In this document: positions 6,699-13,459 of the stretch, in pieces
How the letters are laid out: each line of letters opens with the position of its first letter
How positions within the stretch are numbered: the first letter of the stretch is position 1
Source of the DNA: a virus
DNA: 21,216 nucleotides
Reading direction: 5' to 3' (one strand)
Virus record (IMG/VR): IMGVR_UViG_3300025128_000418
Coordinates: 1 to 21,216 of that record
Program-made: the position numbers and the translations under genes
Notes under the pieces: generated by a model
The model's database searches: none
Seen by the model: the letters and a program-made list of their open reading frames with translations, nothing else
Told to the model about the DNA's origin: nothing

Positions 6699-7732
6699 TC
6701 TGGGATCTTGTCACGTAATGCCTGGACTGCTGCCTCATCATTCAGAGGTGTTGGCTCGGGTGGGTCACTAGACTCAGTTGTCCCGTCATTACGCACACCA
6801 GAACCAACTGAGCCCACCCTTGGGTGCTTGTTAAGCCAGACCGGACCCTCTAGAAACCACTGCCAATCCGTGGCGTTGCCGTAATTGTCCACCACATAAA
6901 ACCCAGCCAGGATGTGCTGCTTGGTGCTGGTGTTTTCTGGGATTGTTTCTGGAGTCTGCCCTACCCAATCGTTGCCGGCCTCATGTGATGTCTTGACGAA
7001 ATAGACCGCAGGCTTGCCGTCTGTGTCCTGCTGTACATACCAGTTATGCTCATAAAGCTGGGTGTAGATCCCCGGGTTGATTTTTGGGGGTGTTGCATCC
7101 TCATCTTTTGTGCCGTCCTCAATATAAATGTATTCCCCTTGCCCGCCATCGACATTTGCCGTTGATGAGTGGTCATGTGGCTCCCCATCAACCTCAGCCT
7201 CTGTGTGTTCAACCTGCAATACATGCTCTGCTTGCATTGCCCACTTGATCTTATCATCATGACCGGCTGCGCCCGCTTTGATATTAGGATCATCAAATAA
7301 ATCAGACCCAACTTGTGCCGGTGTGAAATTCGCCCAATTAACTTGCAGCCAGATCAAGTTAACCCGGTCTGCATCAAGGGTGATAGATGTGCCATCATCC
7401 GGATTGTATGCGTTGACGTAATGGGGCCAAGAGTCAAAGTGAGGGAATCTGTCAATGCCGGCATCATCACCCGGGTCCTTGTAATATGGACCATATACAA
7501 CCCCCGGTTTAACAAAGAGCTTGGCAGAGGTGTCCGCGTAGGAATACATCCTTGGCTCGAATTGCGCGTGGTATTCCGGATAGACCGGCTCAGGGACCTT
7601 AAACCCCGTGGGGGTAATCTCAAGGAGTCCACCCGGGATCGGCTTGGTTGCTCTGAGATAGCGCAGGATCTCAGCAAACTTGTCCCGGATTTTGCGCCAA
7701 GGGACCTTAGATTCTTTGGGTGGGGTCGGCAT
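6677..7732 (-). CDS. Tail structural protein of unknown fold
   Basis: A 351-residue acidic protein, rich in Trp, Tyr, Asp and Pro. The first 40 residues are basic and helical (WRKIRDKFAEILRYLRATKP). The rest appears beta-rich, with long acidic loops such as EHTEAEVDGEPHDHSS that could bind metal, and ends in PPEPTPLNDEAAVQALRDK. I recognise no family. Its ATG shares one base with the stop of the preceding gene (TAATG), so the two are coupled. Position between the tape measure and the fibres suggests a baseplate or tail-tip component, by analogy with the gene order of siphoviruses. Confidence 0.55.
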   Translation of the reverse strand: MPTPPKESKVPWRKIRDKFAEILRYLRATKPIPGGLLEITPTGFKVPEPVYPEYHAQFEPRMYSYADTSAKLFVKPGVVYGPYYKDPGDDAGIDRFPHFDSWPHYVNAYNPDDGTSITLDADRVNLIWLQVNWANFTPAQVGSDLFDDPNIKAGAAGHDDKIKWAMQAEHVLQVEHTEAEVDGEPHDHSSTANVDGGQGEYIYIEDGTKDEDATPPKINPGIYTQLYEHNWYVQQDTDGKPAVYFVKTSHEAGNDWVGQTPETIPENTSTKQHILAGFYVVDNYGNATDWQWFLEGPVWLNKHPRVGSVGSGVRNDGTTESSDPPEPTPLNDEAAVQALRDKIPEWPADID

Positions 7733-8541
7733 TAGACGCGCTCAGACATATTGTAAATCTCAAGGCAATGAGACTCATTGTGTCTAAAAATATCCTCCCC
7801 ATCCTGACTTATTGAGGAAAACCCTGAGACCTGTGTGATGGCCCAAATGCCCCGGGCAAAGGTCACTCTGTCCTTGTGCAATTGCTCAATGCTTTTGATC
7901 CCTGTTACCGCCGCTGCACCATCCTGTGGTAAAAAGGCATCATCATCAGTTGCCCTGGGTGGCGATTCGTTGTCAATCCATCCTACCAATTTTTGAGGCT
8001 TGCAGATTTCCTGCATGATGTGACCCGGTTTATTCATCTGTTGGGGTGTTGCCCCCCAAGGGTTGGGAAATCTAAACCTCTCTTTCTTTGGCAATAAATC
8101 CCTTTTGCGTTCATCAACGTAATTGTAAGTGACCAGGGGTGATAGATAGCTGTATTTTCCCCGCTTATAGGGTCCCGGGTTTGGCTGCAAGTAGACCTCC
8201 TTGATTTCAGCAGACCACTCAGCAGTAAATTGTCCAGAGTCTCCCTTATAGTCTCCTGATGCATCAACTGAGCTCTCAATGCCCTCAAATCGCAAGGTTG
8301 TCTCACCTCTGACCCCATCCAGGTCCTGCACCACTGGTGCAGCAATAAGGGTCAGATTTTTTCTGATCCCTGCCTTGATTATGGGTGTGCCTTTTGGCCA
8401 ATCTTTAATGAATTTCTCTGCCCCGTCAAGACGTCCGGCATAGACCAACTCATGAAAACTGACCCCATCCTCAGTGGCCCCCTGAGACCCCCCGGGGTTG
8501 CGTTGCCAGGTGGCATCTCCTATGTAATGTGGCGCACTCAT
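7732..8541 (-). CDS. Probable distal tail/tip protein
   Basis: A 269-residue protein placed directly after the tape measure, where distal tail (Dit-like) proteins usually sit. It starts MSAPHYIGDATWQRNPGG and includes VSFHELVYAGRLDGAEKF, a beta-rich middle (LTLIAAPVVQDLDGVRGETTLRFEG) and an aromatic region (GKYSYLSPLVTYNYV). No enzyme motif is visible. Its start overlaps the tape-measure stop by 4 nt (ATGA), and its own stop overlaps the next start by one base, so the three genes are a coupled block. The Dit-like role is inferred from order only. Confidence 0.5.
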   Translation of the reverse strand: MSAPHYIGDATWQRNPGGSQGATEDGVSFHELVYAGRLDGAEKFIKDWPKGTPIIKAGIRKNLTLIAAPVVQDLDGVRGETTLRFEGIESSVDASGDYKGDSGQFTAEWSAEIKEVYLQPNPGPYKRGKYSYLSPLVTYNYVDERKRDLLPKKERFRFPNPWGATPQQMNKPGHIMQEICKPQKLVGWIDNESPPRATDDDAFLPQDGAAAVTGIKSIEQLHKDRVTFARGIWAITQVSGFSSISQDGEDIFRHNESHCLEIYNMSERV

Positions 8542-9638
8542 ACCATTGCTGCGATTTGCTCAATATTGAATTGAGTCTTTTTATTCAGGGCCTTGATCAC
8601 ATCAAGGGTTGTTGTTTGCTTTACTAGTTCCTTTTGGACCGGGTTGACCTTGCTGACCGTCCCTTGCATACCCAGTAAAGCCAGAGGGTCCTTTGCCCCT
8701 CCTCCAAATTTTCTTAAATTCTGCACCCGCTGATCTCTCTCTTTTGCTTTTTCCTCCTCTAGCTTGAGTTTCTTTTTTTCAAGGTCTGCCGCTGCCTTTG
8801 CTGCTGCCGGGTCCTTTGGCCGGATGCTGGGATCAAATGCGCCCATTGCTGCACCGGCAGAAAACTTTGCCTTGGTTAACCAGGATTTATCTCCCCGGGC
8901 CTTTCCTAACAACATTCCTATGCTCTCTAAAGCCCTGTTCTTTAAATTTAACCGGGCATTGTCTGCGTCACGTTTTGCCTTTTCTCCTGATGCCTGCGTC
9001 CTGACTTGCACCTGACCCATCTGCGCTGCCAGTCTCTCCGGTCCTAGTTCACCCAATGCCGTCAGGACCGTTGTGGATAGCGTATCACCAAGGATGGGAC
9101 CAAGGGCAGCAAGTCCCTTGTCCCTGCCACCGGGTAACTCCTGCAATGCTTTGGAGAGCGCAAGCACTCGCTCCAGGGGTTTGAGTTTCTCAAATTTCTC
9201 CCATGAGATCCGCAGGTTGGCAAATGCGTCTTGCTTGCCGGTATCGCCTTGTGCTGCCTCACCAATGGAGCGGGAAAGCTCAAAGACAATCTCTGCCGTC
9301 TCATCTGCCTCAATCTTGAATTGCTCCAGAACAAAGGCAAGGGCCTGGAAATTCTCAAAGCCCATGTCTGCTTTTTTACTCAGCAGCAACTTATCCCGGG
9401 TTGCGGTGGTTTCCTTGCCAATGGCAGCAACGGCAATGGCTGCAACGCTTGCCGCCTTTTTAAGCATACCCAGGGCTTTTTTCATCTTGCCGATACCTGC
9501 TGCCCCTTTCTTGCCGGCATCCTCCCACGCTTTGCCAGTTTTCTTAGCGTCTTTGATGTTACGAGCAACAACAGGCTTGAACCTCTTGTCATCCCCCGTG
9601 AAATCTGTGCGTAGCTCAACTCCTACCTTTGTGGCCAT
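8538..9638 (-). CDS. Tail tape measure protein
   Basis: A 366-residue helical protein. A basic start is followed by a GKKGAAGIGKMKKALGMLKKAASVAAIAVAAIG stretch, with a hydrophobic segment at about 62-73, typical of tape measures. A long region of charged helices follows, with a strong coiled coil near 277-310 (AAADLEKKKLKLEEEKAKERDQRV). At the usual scale of about 0.15 nm per residue, such a protein would set a tail of roughly 50 nm, much shorter than lambda's. It follows the chaperone block and precedes the tip genes, as expected. The start overlaps the previous stop by one base (TAATG). It is the only plausible tape measure in the window, although a second one outside cannot be excluded. 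Confidence 0.65.
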   Translation of the reverse strand: MATKVGVELRTDFTGDDKRFKPVVARNIKDAKKTGKAWEDAGKKGAAGIGKMKKALGMLKKAASVAAIAVAAIGKETTATRDKLLLSKKADMGFENFQALAFVLEQFKIEADETAEIVFELSRSIGEAAQGDTGKQDAFANLRISWEKFEKLKPLERVLALSKALQELPGGRDKGLAALGPILGDTLSTTVLTALGELGPERLAAQMGQVQVRTQASGEKAKRDADNARLNLKNRALESIGMLLGKARGDKSWLTKAKFSAGAAMGAFDPSIRPKDPAAAKAAADLEKKKLKLEEEKAKERDQRVQNLRKFGGGAKDPLALLGMQGTVSKVNPVQKELVKQTTTLDVIKALNKKTQFNIEQIAAMV

Positions 9639-10429
9639 TACTTTCTACCCTTTCCCTTGGCTTTTGATTTTGCTTTCTCTAGGTCTTTTTCCATTCGCTC
9701 AACAGCAAAATTGAGCATCCCTTTGTCACCATAGAGTGCCTTTTTCATTGCCTGCACCATTACCTTGCGCCCCACCTCATAAGACCCTCTTACTCGGTTT
9801 ATTGAGTGCGCTTTGATGTTGTTGGTTGCCCTGGTCCCTTTTGATCTGGCAGCAGTTCCCCCGGGAGATGGTTGCGCGTCCTTGGGTCCTTTGCTCTTTA
9901 GTCCCAAACGTCTTGCCGATTGTAGAAACCCGGCAGCAATTGCGCCACGTCTTGACCTGCTGCGGTTGCGTATCGTTGCAGCCGCCTTGGTCAGTGGTCG
10001 GTTCCCCTCAACCCCTTTGACCTTTTTGCCCACCTTGACAGGCTTGGTCCCTGGTGAGACCACGATGGTTGATTGCCTCTTGCCTTTCCTTGCCCCTCTT
10101 TTTGATGCCAACCGGAAAAAATAAGCTCTCTTGGCATTGGCAGCAGATTGCTTGCCTGTCAGTTTTCTAGTCTTGCCGGTCTTGGATTTGCTCTGCTTTT
10201 TCCACTTTGCGGGATCATAAGCAGCAGAAAGGATGCCCTTATTAATCTTTGCCCTTGGTGCGCCCCCACGATTCTCAGACATGGCTGCATGAAAGTTGGC
10301 TTGTTGACCTGCCTTGGTCACAACCTCGTTGTGCGTCTTATTGCGGGCCTGACCATACAGCACCAGCACCTCATTGTAATAAGGAACATCAGTTATGCAC
10401 TGAATGATGTCATCTTTAGTGTTAGCCAT
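9638..10429 (-). CDS. Very basic protein of unknown function before the tape measure
   Basis: The chosen start ATG lies one base after the stop of the HAD gene, giving 263 residues (MANTKDDIIQCIT...). An upstream in-frame ATG at 10483 would overlap the HAD gene by 53 nt and add a Gly-rich leader, so I rejected it. The middle is extremely Lys/Arg-rich with Gly, Ser and Ala (for example KKQSKSKTGKTRKLTGKQ and RNRSRSRRGAIAAG), like a nucleic-acid-binding or disordered assembly segment. The C-terminal 60 residues (RVRGSYEVGRKVMVQAMKKAL...) look helical. I do not recognise a family. It may cap or chaperone the tape measure, or bind DNA at the head-tail interface. Confidence 0.5.
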   Translation of the reverse strand: MANTKDDIIQCITDVPYYNEVLVLYGQARNKTHNEVVTKAGQQANFHAAMSENRGGAPRAKINKGILSAAYDPAKWKKQSKSKTGKTRKLTGKQSAANAKRAYFFRLASKRGARKGKRQSTIVVSPGTKPVKVGKKVKGVEGNRPLTKAAATIRNRSRSRRGAIAAGFLQSARRLGLKSKGPKDAQPSPGGTAARSKGTRATNNIKAHSINRVRGSYEVGRKVMVQAMKKALYGDKGMLNFAVERMEKDLEKAKSKAKGKGRK

Positions 10430-10430
10430 C

Positions 10431-10757
10431 TTAAAGGGGAGGGATGCTTTTGGTGTATTTAGTCCACCCCCACCCCATATCATCCACGATTATCCCGGGC
10501 TTAGATAGGCAGGCATTGACCACACCCGTCAACTTGCACTGCTCAACTGCCTCCTCTGCTGCCTCCTCACCTCGCATGGACCAGACGTTGATGTCATAGC
10601 CATCAATTGCTTTTAAGATGATCCACCTGACCAGGGCAGAGTTGACCCGGTTGTTGATGAATAGGGTGTTATCAACATCCACATAGATCACCTTTGGTCT
10701 GGGCATCTTGCCATTGATCTTTTTAACCCTGTTAAACATACCCGGCAATTTCGTCAA
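10431..10757 (-). CDS. Small HAD-superfamily phosphatase-like protein
   Basis: A 108-residue protein if the TTG start at 10757 is used. That start has AGGAGG at 10767-10772 with a 9-nt spacer. An ATG at 10739 (102 residues) has no such site but overlaps the frameshift stop by 8 nt. With the TTG start, HAD motif I is VDVDNTL (D27 and D29), motif II is the Ser of VWSMRG (S60), motif III is the Lys of LSKPG (K86) and motif IV is IIVDDMGWG (D92, D93). All catalytic positions are therefore present in a minimal core with almost no cap. HAD enzymes remove phosphate via an aspartyl intermediate. The substrate cannot be deduced. Finding it between tail chaperone and tape measure is unusual. Confidence 0.65.
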   Translation of the reverse strand: MTKLPGMFNRVKKINGKMPRPKVIYVDVDNTLFINNRVNSALVRWIILKAIDGYDINVWSMRGEEAAEEAVEQCKLTGVVNACLSKPGIIVDDMGWGWTKYTKSIPPL

Positions 10758-11345
10758 AGCTTGCGCCCTCCTCCAGGTCAGGGCCTAGGAACTTGTTGCC
10801 AATCTCAAAGAGTCTCAGGCTCATGATCTGCAATCCCTGTGCGTAGGGCAACTCATAGATGATCTCATGCGGGGTCAATCCTGTTGCTCTGTGGATGTGG
10901 TAAATATACCCGGCATCTGTGCTGACTTTTTTGGGGCATCTGTTGCCCCGTCCTCCCCATCAGCCTTGATGTCATTTGATGAGGCATTGCGGTCAATAAA
11001 GATCTGGTTGGCAATCTCAATGGCATCACCCACCTCTGGCCCCTGCACATCAAACCCATTGATAAAGTCATCAACCTCCTCAATCACAACAGTTGGGTCC
11101 TTGCGCAAATCCCGCCGGCATTGCTTGAGATCATCAGCATCCATCCTGCCAACCCAAACCACTGCCAGTGCATCCTGCTCAATCTCAAAGTCTGCCTTGC
11201 GAATAATGGACAACCACAACCAGTTATGTCCACGGGACCATTTGACCGGTTGCCCCTGCCAGGAGTAGGTTTCTGATCTCTCATATGCTAGGTTTGCAGC
11301 CTCCTCTGCTGCCTCATCAATCTCAATTACTGCTGGTTGGCTCAT
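10732..11345 (-). CDS. Tail assembly chaperone long form made by -1 frameshift (GT-like)
   Basis: Ribosomes shifting back one base at A AAA AAG (10926-10932) would leave the short chaperone frame after residue 140 and add 64 residues, ending at the TAA at 10732-10734, for about 204 in total. The extension contains HRATGLTPHEIIYELPYAQ and LRLFEIGNKFLG. These resemble the T part of lambda gpGT-type chaperones, which bring tape measure and tail tube protein together. The extension has no good start of its own and would otherwise be an unexplained 140-nt gap between 10875 and 10732. Location between the major tail protein and the tape measure is exactly where such frameshifts occur. Confidence 0.75.
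10767..10772 (-). promoter_or_regulatory. Shine-Dalgarno AGGAGG deciding a TTG start of the HAD gene
   Basis: AGGAGG in the gene sense, 9 nt before TTG at 10757, inside the LEEG codons of the chaperone extension. No comparable site precedes the ATG at 10739. Confidence 0.5.
10875..11345 (-). CDS. Tail assembly chaperone short form (G-like)
   Basis: This 156-residue acidic, helical protein is read without frameshift. The start is good: TAGGA lies 6 nt before the ATG, which overlaps the previous stop (ATGA). The body contains WLWLSIIRKADFEIEQDALAVVWVG and DDFINGFDVQGPEVGDAIEIANQIF, ending with a linker rich in Asp, Gly, Ala and Lys where the slippery site lies. After that site the zero frame adds only 16 residues and stops at TGA. 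By analogy with lambda gpG it should coat the tape measure during tail assembly and be absent from the virion. Sequence similarity to gpG itself is not obvious; the call rests on order, size and the frameshift architecture. Confidence 0.7.
   Translation of the reverse strand: MSQPAVIEIDEAAEEAANLAYERSETYSWQGQPVKWSRGHNWLWLSIIRKADFEIEQDALAVVWVGRMDADDLKQCRRDLRKDPTVVIEEVDDFINGFDVQGPEVGDAIEIANQIFIDRNASSNDIKADGEDGATDAPKKSAQMPGIFTTSTEQQD
10926..10932 (-). promoter_or_regulatory. Slippery heptamer A AAA AAG for -1 frameshifting
   Basis: In the gene sense the zero-frame codons are GCC CCA AAA AAG, so A AAA AAG fits the X XXY YYZ rule, and C CCA AAA just before it also fits. AAA AAG is among the most efficient bacterial slip sites. 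The -1 frame is open for 64 codons beyond it; the zero frame stops after 16. Confidence 0.8.
10933..10949 (-). other. Hairpin immediately 5' of the slippery site
   Basis: In the gene sense GGGGCA-ACAGA-TGCCCC is a perfect 6-bp stem with a 5-nt loop that ends at the base before the A-run. It would be unwound by the ribosome as it reaches the slip site, so it could refold behind the ribosome. Whether it affects frameshifting is unknown. Downstream only a weak GGTA/TACC stem is seen. Confidence 0.4.
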
Positions 11346-11893
11346 TCTATTCCTATTCTTTTGGCAAAGTCCCGGGCATTGCGGTTTACGTTGTATTTGC
11401 GCCCGGACCGGGCAACACCTGTGATGTGTTCCGGGCTTGTGTTTATGATCCTCATGCAGTCCCGCCTTGCCTCCATAAATGCCCGCCCATAGGCAGCATA
11501 GGCCAAGGGCAGCACATTATTGATCTGTGCCTTTAGTTCCTTGTTGTCAATTTGCTCAACCAGGTCATCAAGTTTGGCGACAGGTTCCCCACTCTTGGAC
11601 TGGTATGCCTGCCTGATTGCATTTGTTGGCAGGGGTGTTGGGTTGCCGGTTGCGCCTTGAGGTTGGTGTTGCCAGGTGCTTGACGCACCATTCATGCAAA
11701 AGACCACCTCGGGTCTGCCATTATTGTAGGGGTTGGTCTTGGAATATTCCCGCCGCACCTCTGCGCCCGGGACCAACTCGACCCCTAGAGCGCGACAAAC
11801 AGCAACCTCCTCAGTCTGCTTGGTCTCACTAAACCCTCCCGCCAACTCAGACGGGACCATAATTCCACTCTGCGGTGGCTTATTACTTGCCAT
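11342..11893 (-). CDS. Protein of unknown function between tail tube and chaperone genes
   Basis: A 183-residue protein (MASNKPPQSGIMVPSELAGGF...). The N-terminal half includes a beta-like stretch (RPEVVFCMNGASSTWQHQPQG). The C-terminal half is helical and basic (LKAQINNVLPLAYAAYGRAFMEARRDCMRIINTS). No motif is recognised. Its stop overlaps the chaperone start (ATGA), so it is coupled to the chaperone, and it is separated from the major tail protein by a 51-nt gap with a GC-rich hairpin. The order suggests a tail assembly or minor tail role that is needed in smaller amounts than the tube protein. Confidence 0.5.
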   Translation of the reverse strand: MASNKPPQSGIMVPSELAGGFSETKQTEEVAVCRALGVELVPGAEVRREYSKTNPYNNGRPEVVFCMNGASSTWQHQPQGATGNPTPLPTNAIRQAYQSKSGEPVAKLDDLVEQIDNKELKAQINNVLPLAYAAYGRAFMEARRDCMRIINTSPEHITGVARSGRKYNVNRNARDFAKRIGIE

Positions 11894-11908
11894 ATTCTTT
11901 TGATTCTA

Positions 11909-11929
11909 CCGGGGCAACTGCCCCCCCGG
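11909..11929 (-). terminator. GC-rich hairpin after the major tail protein gene
   Basis: CCGGGG (11909-11914) pairs with CCCCGG (11924-11929) around a 9-nt loop. An alternative is GGGGC/GCCCC (11911-11924) with a 4-nt loop. It lies in the 51-nt gap directly after the major tail protein. There is no U-run after it, so full termination is doubtful; an attenuator, RNA-stability or pausing hairpin is more likely. Confidence 0.4.
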
Positions 11930-11944
11930 GTGGGTTGGGTTTTG

Positions 11945-12370
11945 TTAAGCTATATTAAAGCCGATGGGGCGCTCGAAAGTCATATCAACCGTCCTTGCAC
12001 CACCTTGTGGTTGTGATCCAGAAACTGAGGCAAGGCGTGTTTCGGCAGCAGCAAAGTCAAGGCCGTTGTAAGTGGACCCGGTAGCTGCAAAAAAGTCAGC
12101 ATTGGTGACAGAGGCCGCGGCAGTGAATGTCAACACATTGAGTCCACCGTCTTTATCAGTCACTGTGCATCCGCTTAAGCTCAGAACAATGGCGGCATCA
12201 TGATTGACGGCATAGCCTATGCGCCCAGAATATCGGTCCCTGAACTCAACTGCATCATTTTGCAGATCATACGAGAGATCCCCTAAGAGGACACCCGACT
12301 CATCTGACTCTGCTCCAATGGTGACATCTGTGTCGTTGATCCCGACCCCTACGTAGCTTGGTGTTGCCAT
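11945..12370 (-). CDS. Major tail (tube) protein
   Basis: A 141-residue beta-rich protein lying after the tail-completion gene and before the chaperone genes, the expected place of the tail tube protein. Alternating strands such as AAIVLSLSGCTVTDKDG, NVLTFTAAASVT and GARTVDMTFERP suit the tube sandwich fold. SCRATCH-like enzyme motifs are absent. The ATG follows TTTAAA by 2 nt and a GATAGGG element by 29 nt, and the gene ends before a GC-rich hairpin, so it looks like its own expression unit within the operon. Small size fits the shortest known tube proteins. I am fairly sure of the role by position, less so by sequence. Confidence 0.6.
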   Translation of the reverse strand: MATPSYVGVGINDTDVTIGAESDESGVLLGDLSYDLQNDAVEFRDRYSGRIGYAVNHDAAIVLSLSGCTVTDKDGGLNVLTFTAAASVTNADFFAATGSTYNGLDFAAAETRLASVSGSQPQGGARTVDMTFERPIGFNIA

Positions 12371-12399
12371 AGTTTAAAGTAATGGTTCAAGGGTTATGA

Positions 12400-12407
12400 G
12401 ATAGGGT
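12400..12407 (-). promoter_or_regulatory. GATAGGG intergenic element (copy 3)
   Basis: GATAGGGT on the plus strand, 29 nt before the ATG of the major tail protein, in a 42-nt gap. Orientation and spacing match the copies at 6405 and 17516. Confidence 0.45.
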
Positions 12408-12412
12408 AAAAA

Positions 12413-12862
12413 TCAAGCACCCACCTCTGGCTTGATTCCAAGGTGGGCAGAGAATGAAAATTGATAGACTCCGGCACTTGGCTCATTGGTCCACCCTCTA
12501 CTATAATCTACGGCATCAATGCCAGATGCCACCACAAGAGACCCTGATGACAACCGTGATCTGAGTGGATCACCTCCATTGCGTCCGTCCCCATAAGCCT
12601 CCAGGATCTGCCCCCAGCTTTGGCTAACAACCTCCGGGTCTGTGGCCTTTAAATAGTCATATTCTGCAATGATGTCACAATTGTAGAAACCAGACCGGGC
12701 AGGTGACTCTGCACCAGGGGAAACAACCACGGCAAGTGTGGACCCGTCTGCATACTCAGCCAGACCACTGCCCTCAATAAGATCAGGGGCAGGATCAAGG
12801 AAAGGTTTTGCCACCTCCAGCAGTCTCTGCTCCCACATTGTCTGGAAATCTGCAAACTCCAT
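12413..12862 (-). CDS. Probable tail terminator/tail completion protein
   Basis: A 149-residue protein in the slot between the head-tail connector and the major tail protein, where lambda has gpU-like tail completion proteins. It begins with a helical stretch (FADFQTMWEQRLLEVAKPFL), then has strands such as STLAVVVSPGAES and NCDIIAEYDYL, and ends with VYQFSFSAHLGIKP. That alternation of helix and a small sheet is compatible with the gpU/gpZ fold. The ATG abuts the previous TAA (TAAATG), so it is translationally coupled. No specific motif proves the role. Confidence 0.5.
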   Translation of the reverse strand: MEFADFQTMWEQRLLEVAKPFLDPAPDLIEGSGLAEYADGSTLAVVVSPGAESPARSGFYNCDIIAEYDYLKATDPEVVSQSWGQILEAYGDGRNGGDPLRSRLSSGSLVVASGIDAVDYSRGWTNEPSAGVYQFSFSAHLGIKPEVGA

Positions 12863-13189
12863 TTATCCGGTGGTGACAGTGAATGAGTAAAGAGACCCAC
12901 CCGTCTCAGTGAGATCATCATCCGGTGAGACAATGACCTCAAAGGTATCCCCCTGAAATTCAAGGGTTGCCCGTTCACCCTGTTGGGGTGGGTTGCCTAG
13001 GTCAGTCTTGAGTGCAGAGAGGTTGGCAGACACACTGTTGCGATACCTGCCGGGTCTTTCCTCACCGGTCCTCTCAATGCCATCAGGTAAGAGACAATCA
13101 ACCGGGTTGCGCTCACCCAGGGTAAGCTTGCCAGAGTTGACTTTTGCTGCCTCTTTAAAGGCAGACTCAACCTCACTCTGTAGACTCAC
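12863..13189 (-). CDS. Probable head-tail joining protein
   Basis: The best start is GTG at 13189, giving 108 residues (M/VSLQSEVESAFKEAAK...). AAAGG lies 4 nt upstream, inside the Lys-rich end of the preceding gene. The longer form beginning at 13240 would encode an Arg/Lys-rich leader that is merely the shadow of the KKKAKKKK tail in the other frame. The protein has an N-terminal helix and then beta strands, with GERATLEFQGDTFEVIVSPDDDLTETGG near the end. Size and place after the capsid suggest a connector of the lambda gpFII type. It overlaps the previous gene by 17 nt and abuts the next. Confidence 0.5.
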   Translation of the reverse strand: MSLQSEVESAFKEAAKVNSGKLTLGERNPVDCLLPDGIERTGEERPGRYRNSVSANLSALKTDLGNPPQQGERATLEFQGDTFEVIVSPDDDLTETGGSLYSFTVTTG

Positions 13190-13367
13190 TTGCCTTTTTC
13201 TTTTTGGCCTTTTTCTTGGGCGCAGGTGCAGGTGCATCATCGGCAGAGATTGCCTTTTGTGCTGCGATTAGATCAACCCCAATTTTGTCATCAACCTCAA
13301 TGGGTTTGTCTGATGCCTCAAAGATCTCCCTGCCGGATGAGGTTTGCTTTATGATTACGATTTTCAT
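13173..13367 (-). CDS. Small post-capsid protein with Lys-rich tail
   Basis: A 64-residue protein: MKIVIIKQTSSGREIFEASDK, a pattern seen in many short phage proteins coded just after the capsid (a small strand-turn domain with IEVDD and LIAAQKAI), then a low-complexity Ala/Pro and Lys tail (APAPAPKKKAKKKKAS). The role of this family is not settled; head completion or packaging help is usual conjecture. An AAGGA sequence lies shortly before the ATG. It is separated from the capsid gene by 92 nt holding a strong hairpin, so its expression is probably lower than the capsid's. Confidence 0.55.
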   Translation of the reverse strand: MKIVIIKQTSSGREIFEASDKPIEVDDKIGVDLIAAQKAISADDAPAPAPKKKAKKKKASESTE

Positions 13368-13396
13368 TTTCCTTTAATCTTGAAACTTTAAGAAAT

Positions 13397-13426
13397 GCGG
13401 GGTCCCCCGGTTAAGAGGGACCCCGC
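13397..13426 (-). terminator. Strong hairpin after the capsid gene, probable partial terminator
   Basis: GCGGGGTCCC (13397-13406) and GGGACCCCGC (13417-13426) are perfect 10-bp arms with a 10-nt loop. In the gene sense the stem is followed by ATTTCTT, a weak U-rich tail. It lies 33 nt after the capsid stop, within the largest internal gap (13368-13459). It could lower tail-gene transcription relative to capsid or protect the capsid mRNA 3' end. Confidence 0.65.
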
Positions 13427-13459
13427 TAATTGTTTAGGATGCTATTGCACCCGTGATAT

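Noticed and set aside
9073-9714. Long plus-strand reading frame (213 codons) opposite the tape measure
   Set aside because: Antisense to a well-placed tape measure gene, Ser/Ala/Leu-rich as expected for an antisense shadow, with no ribosome site and no family features.
10430-10483. Upstream start for the basic protein
   Set aside because: Would overlap the HAD gene by 53 nt and add a Gly-rich leader; an ATG one base after the HAD stop is simpler and matches the local coupling pattern.
13190-13240. Longer N-terminus of the head-tail joining protein
   Set aside because: The extra 17 residues are the other-frame reading of the neighbouring Lys-rich tail; GTG at 13189 with AAAGG upstream is better.
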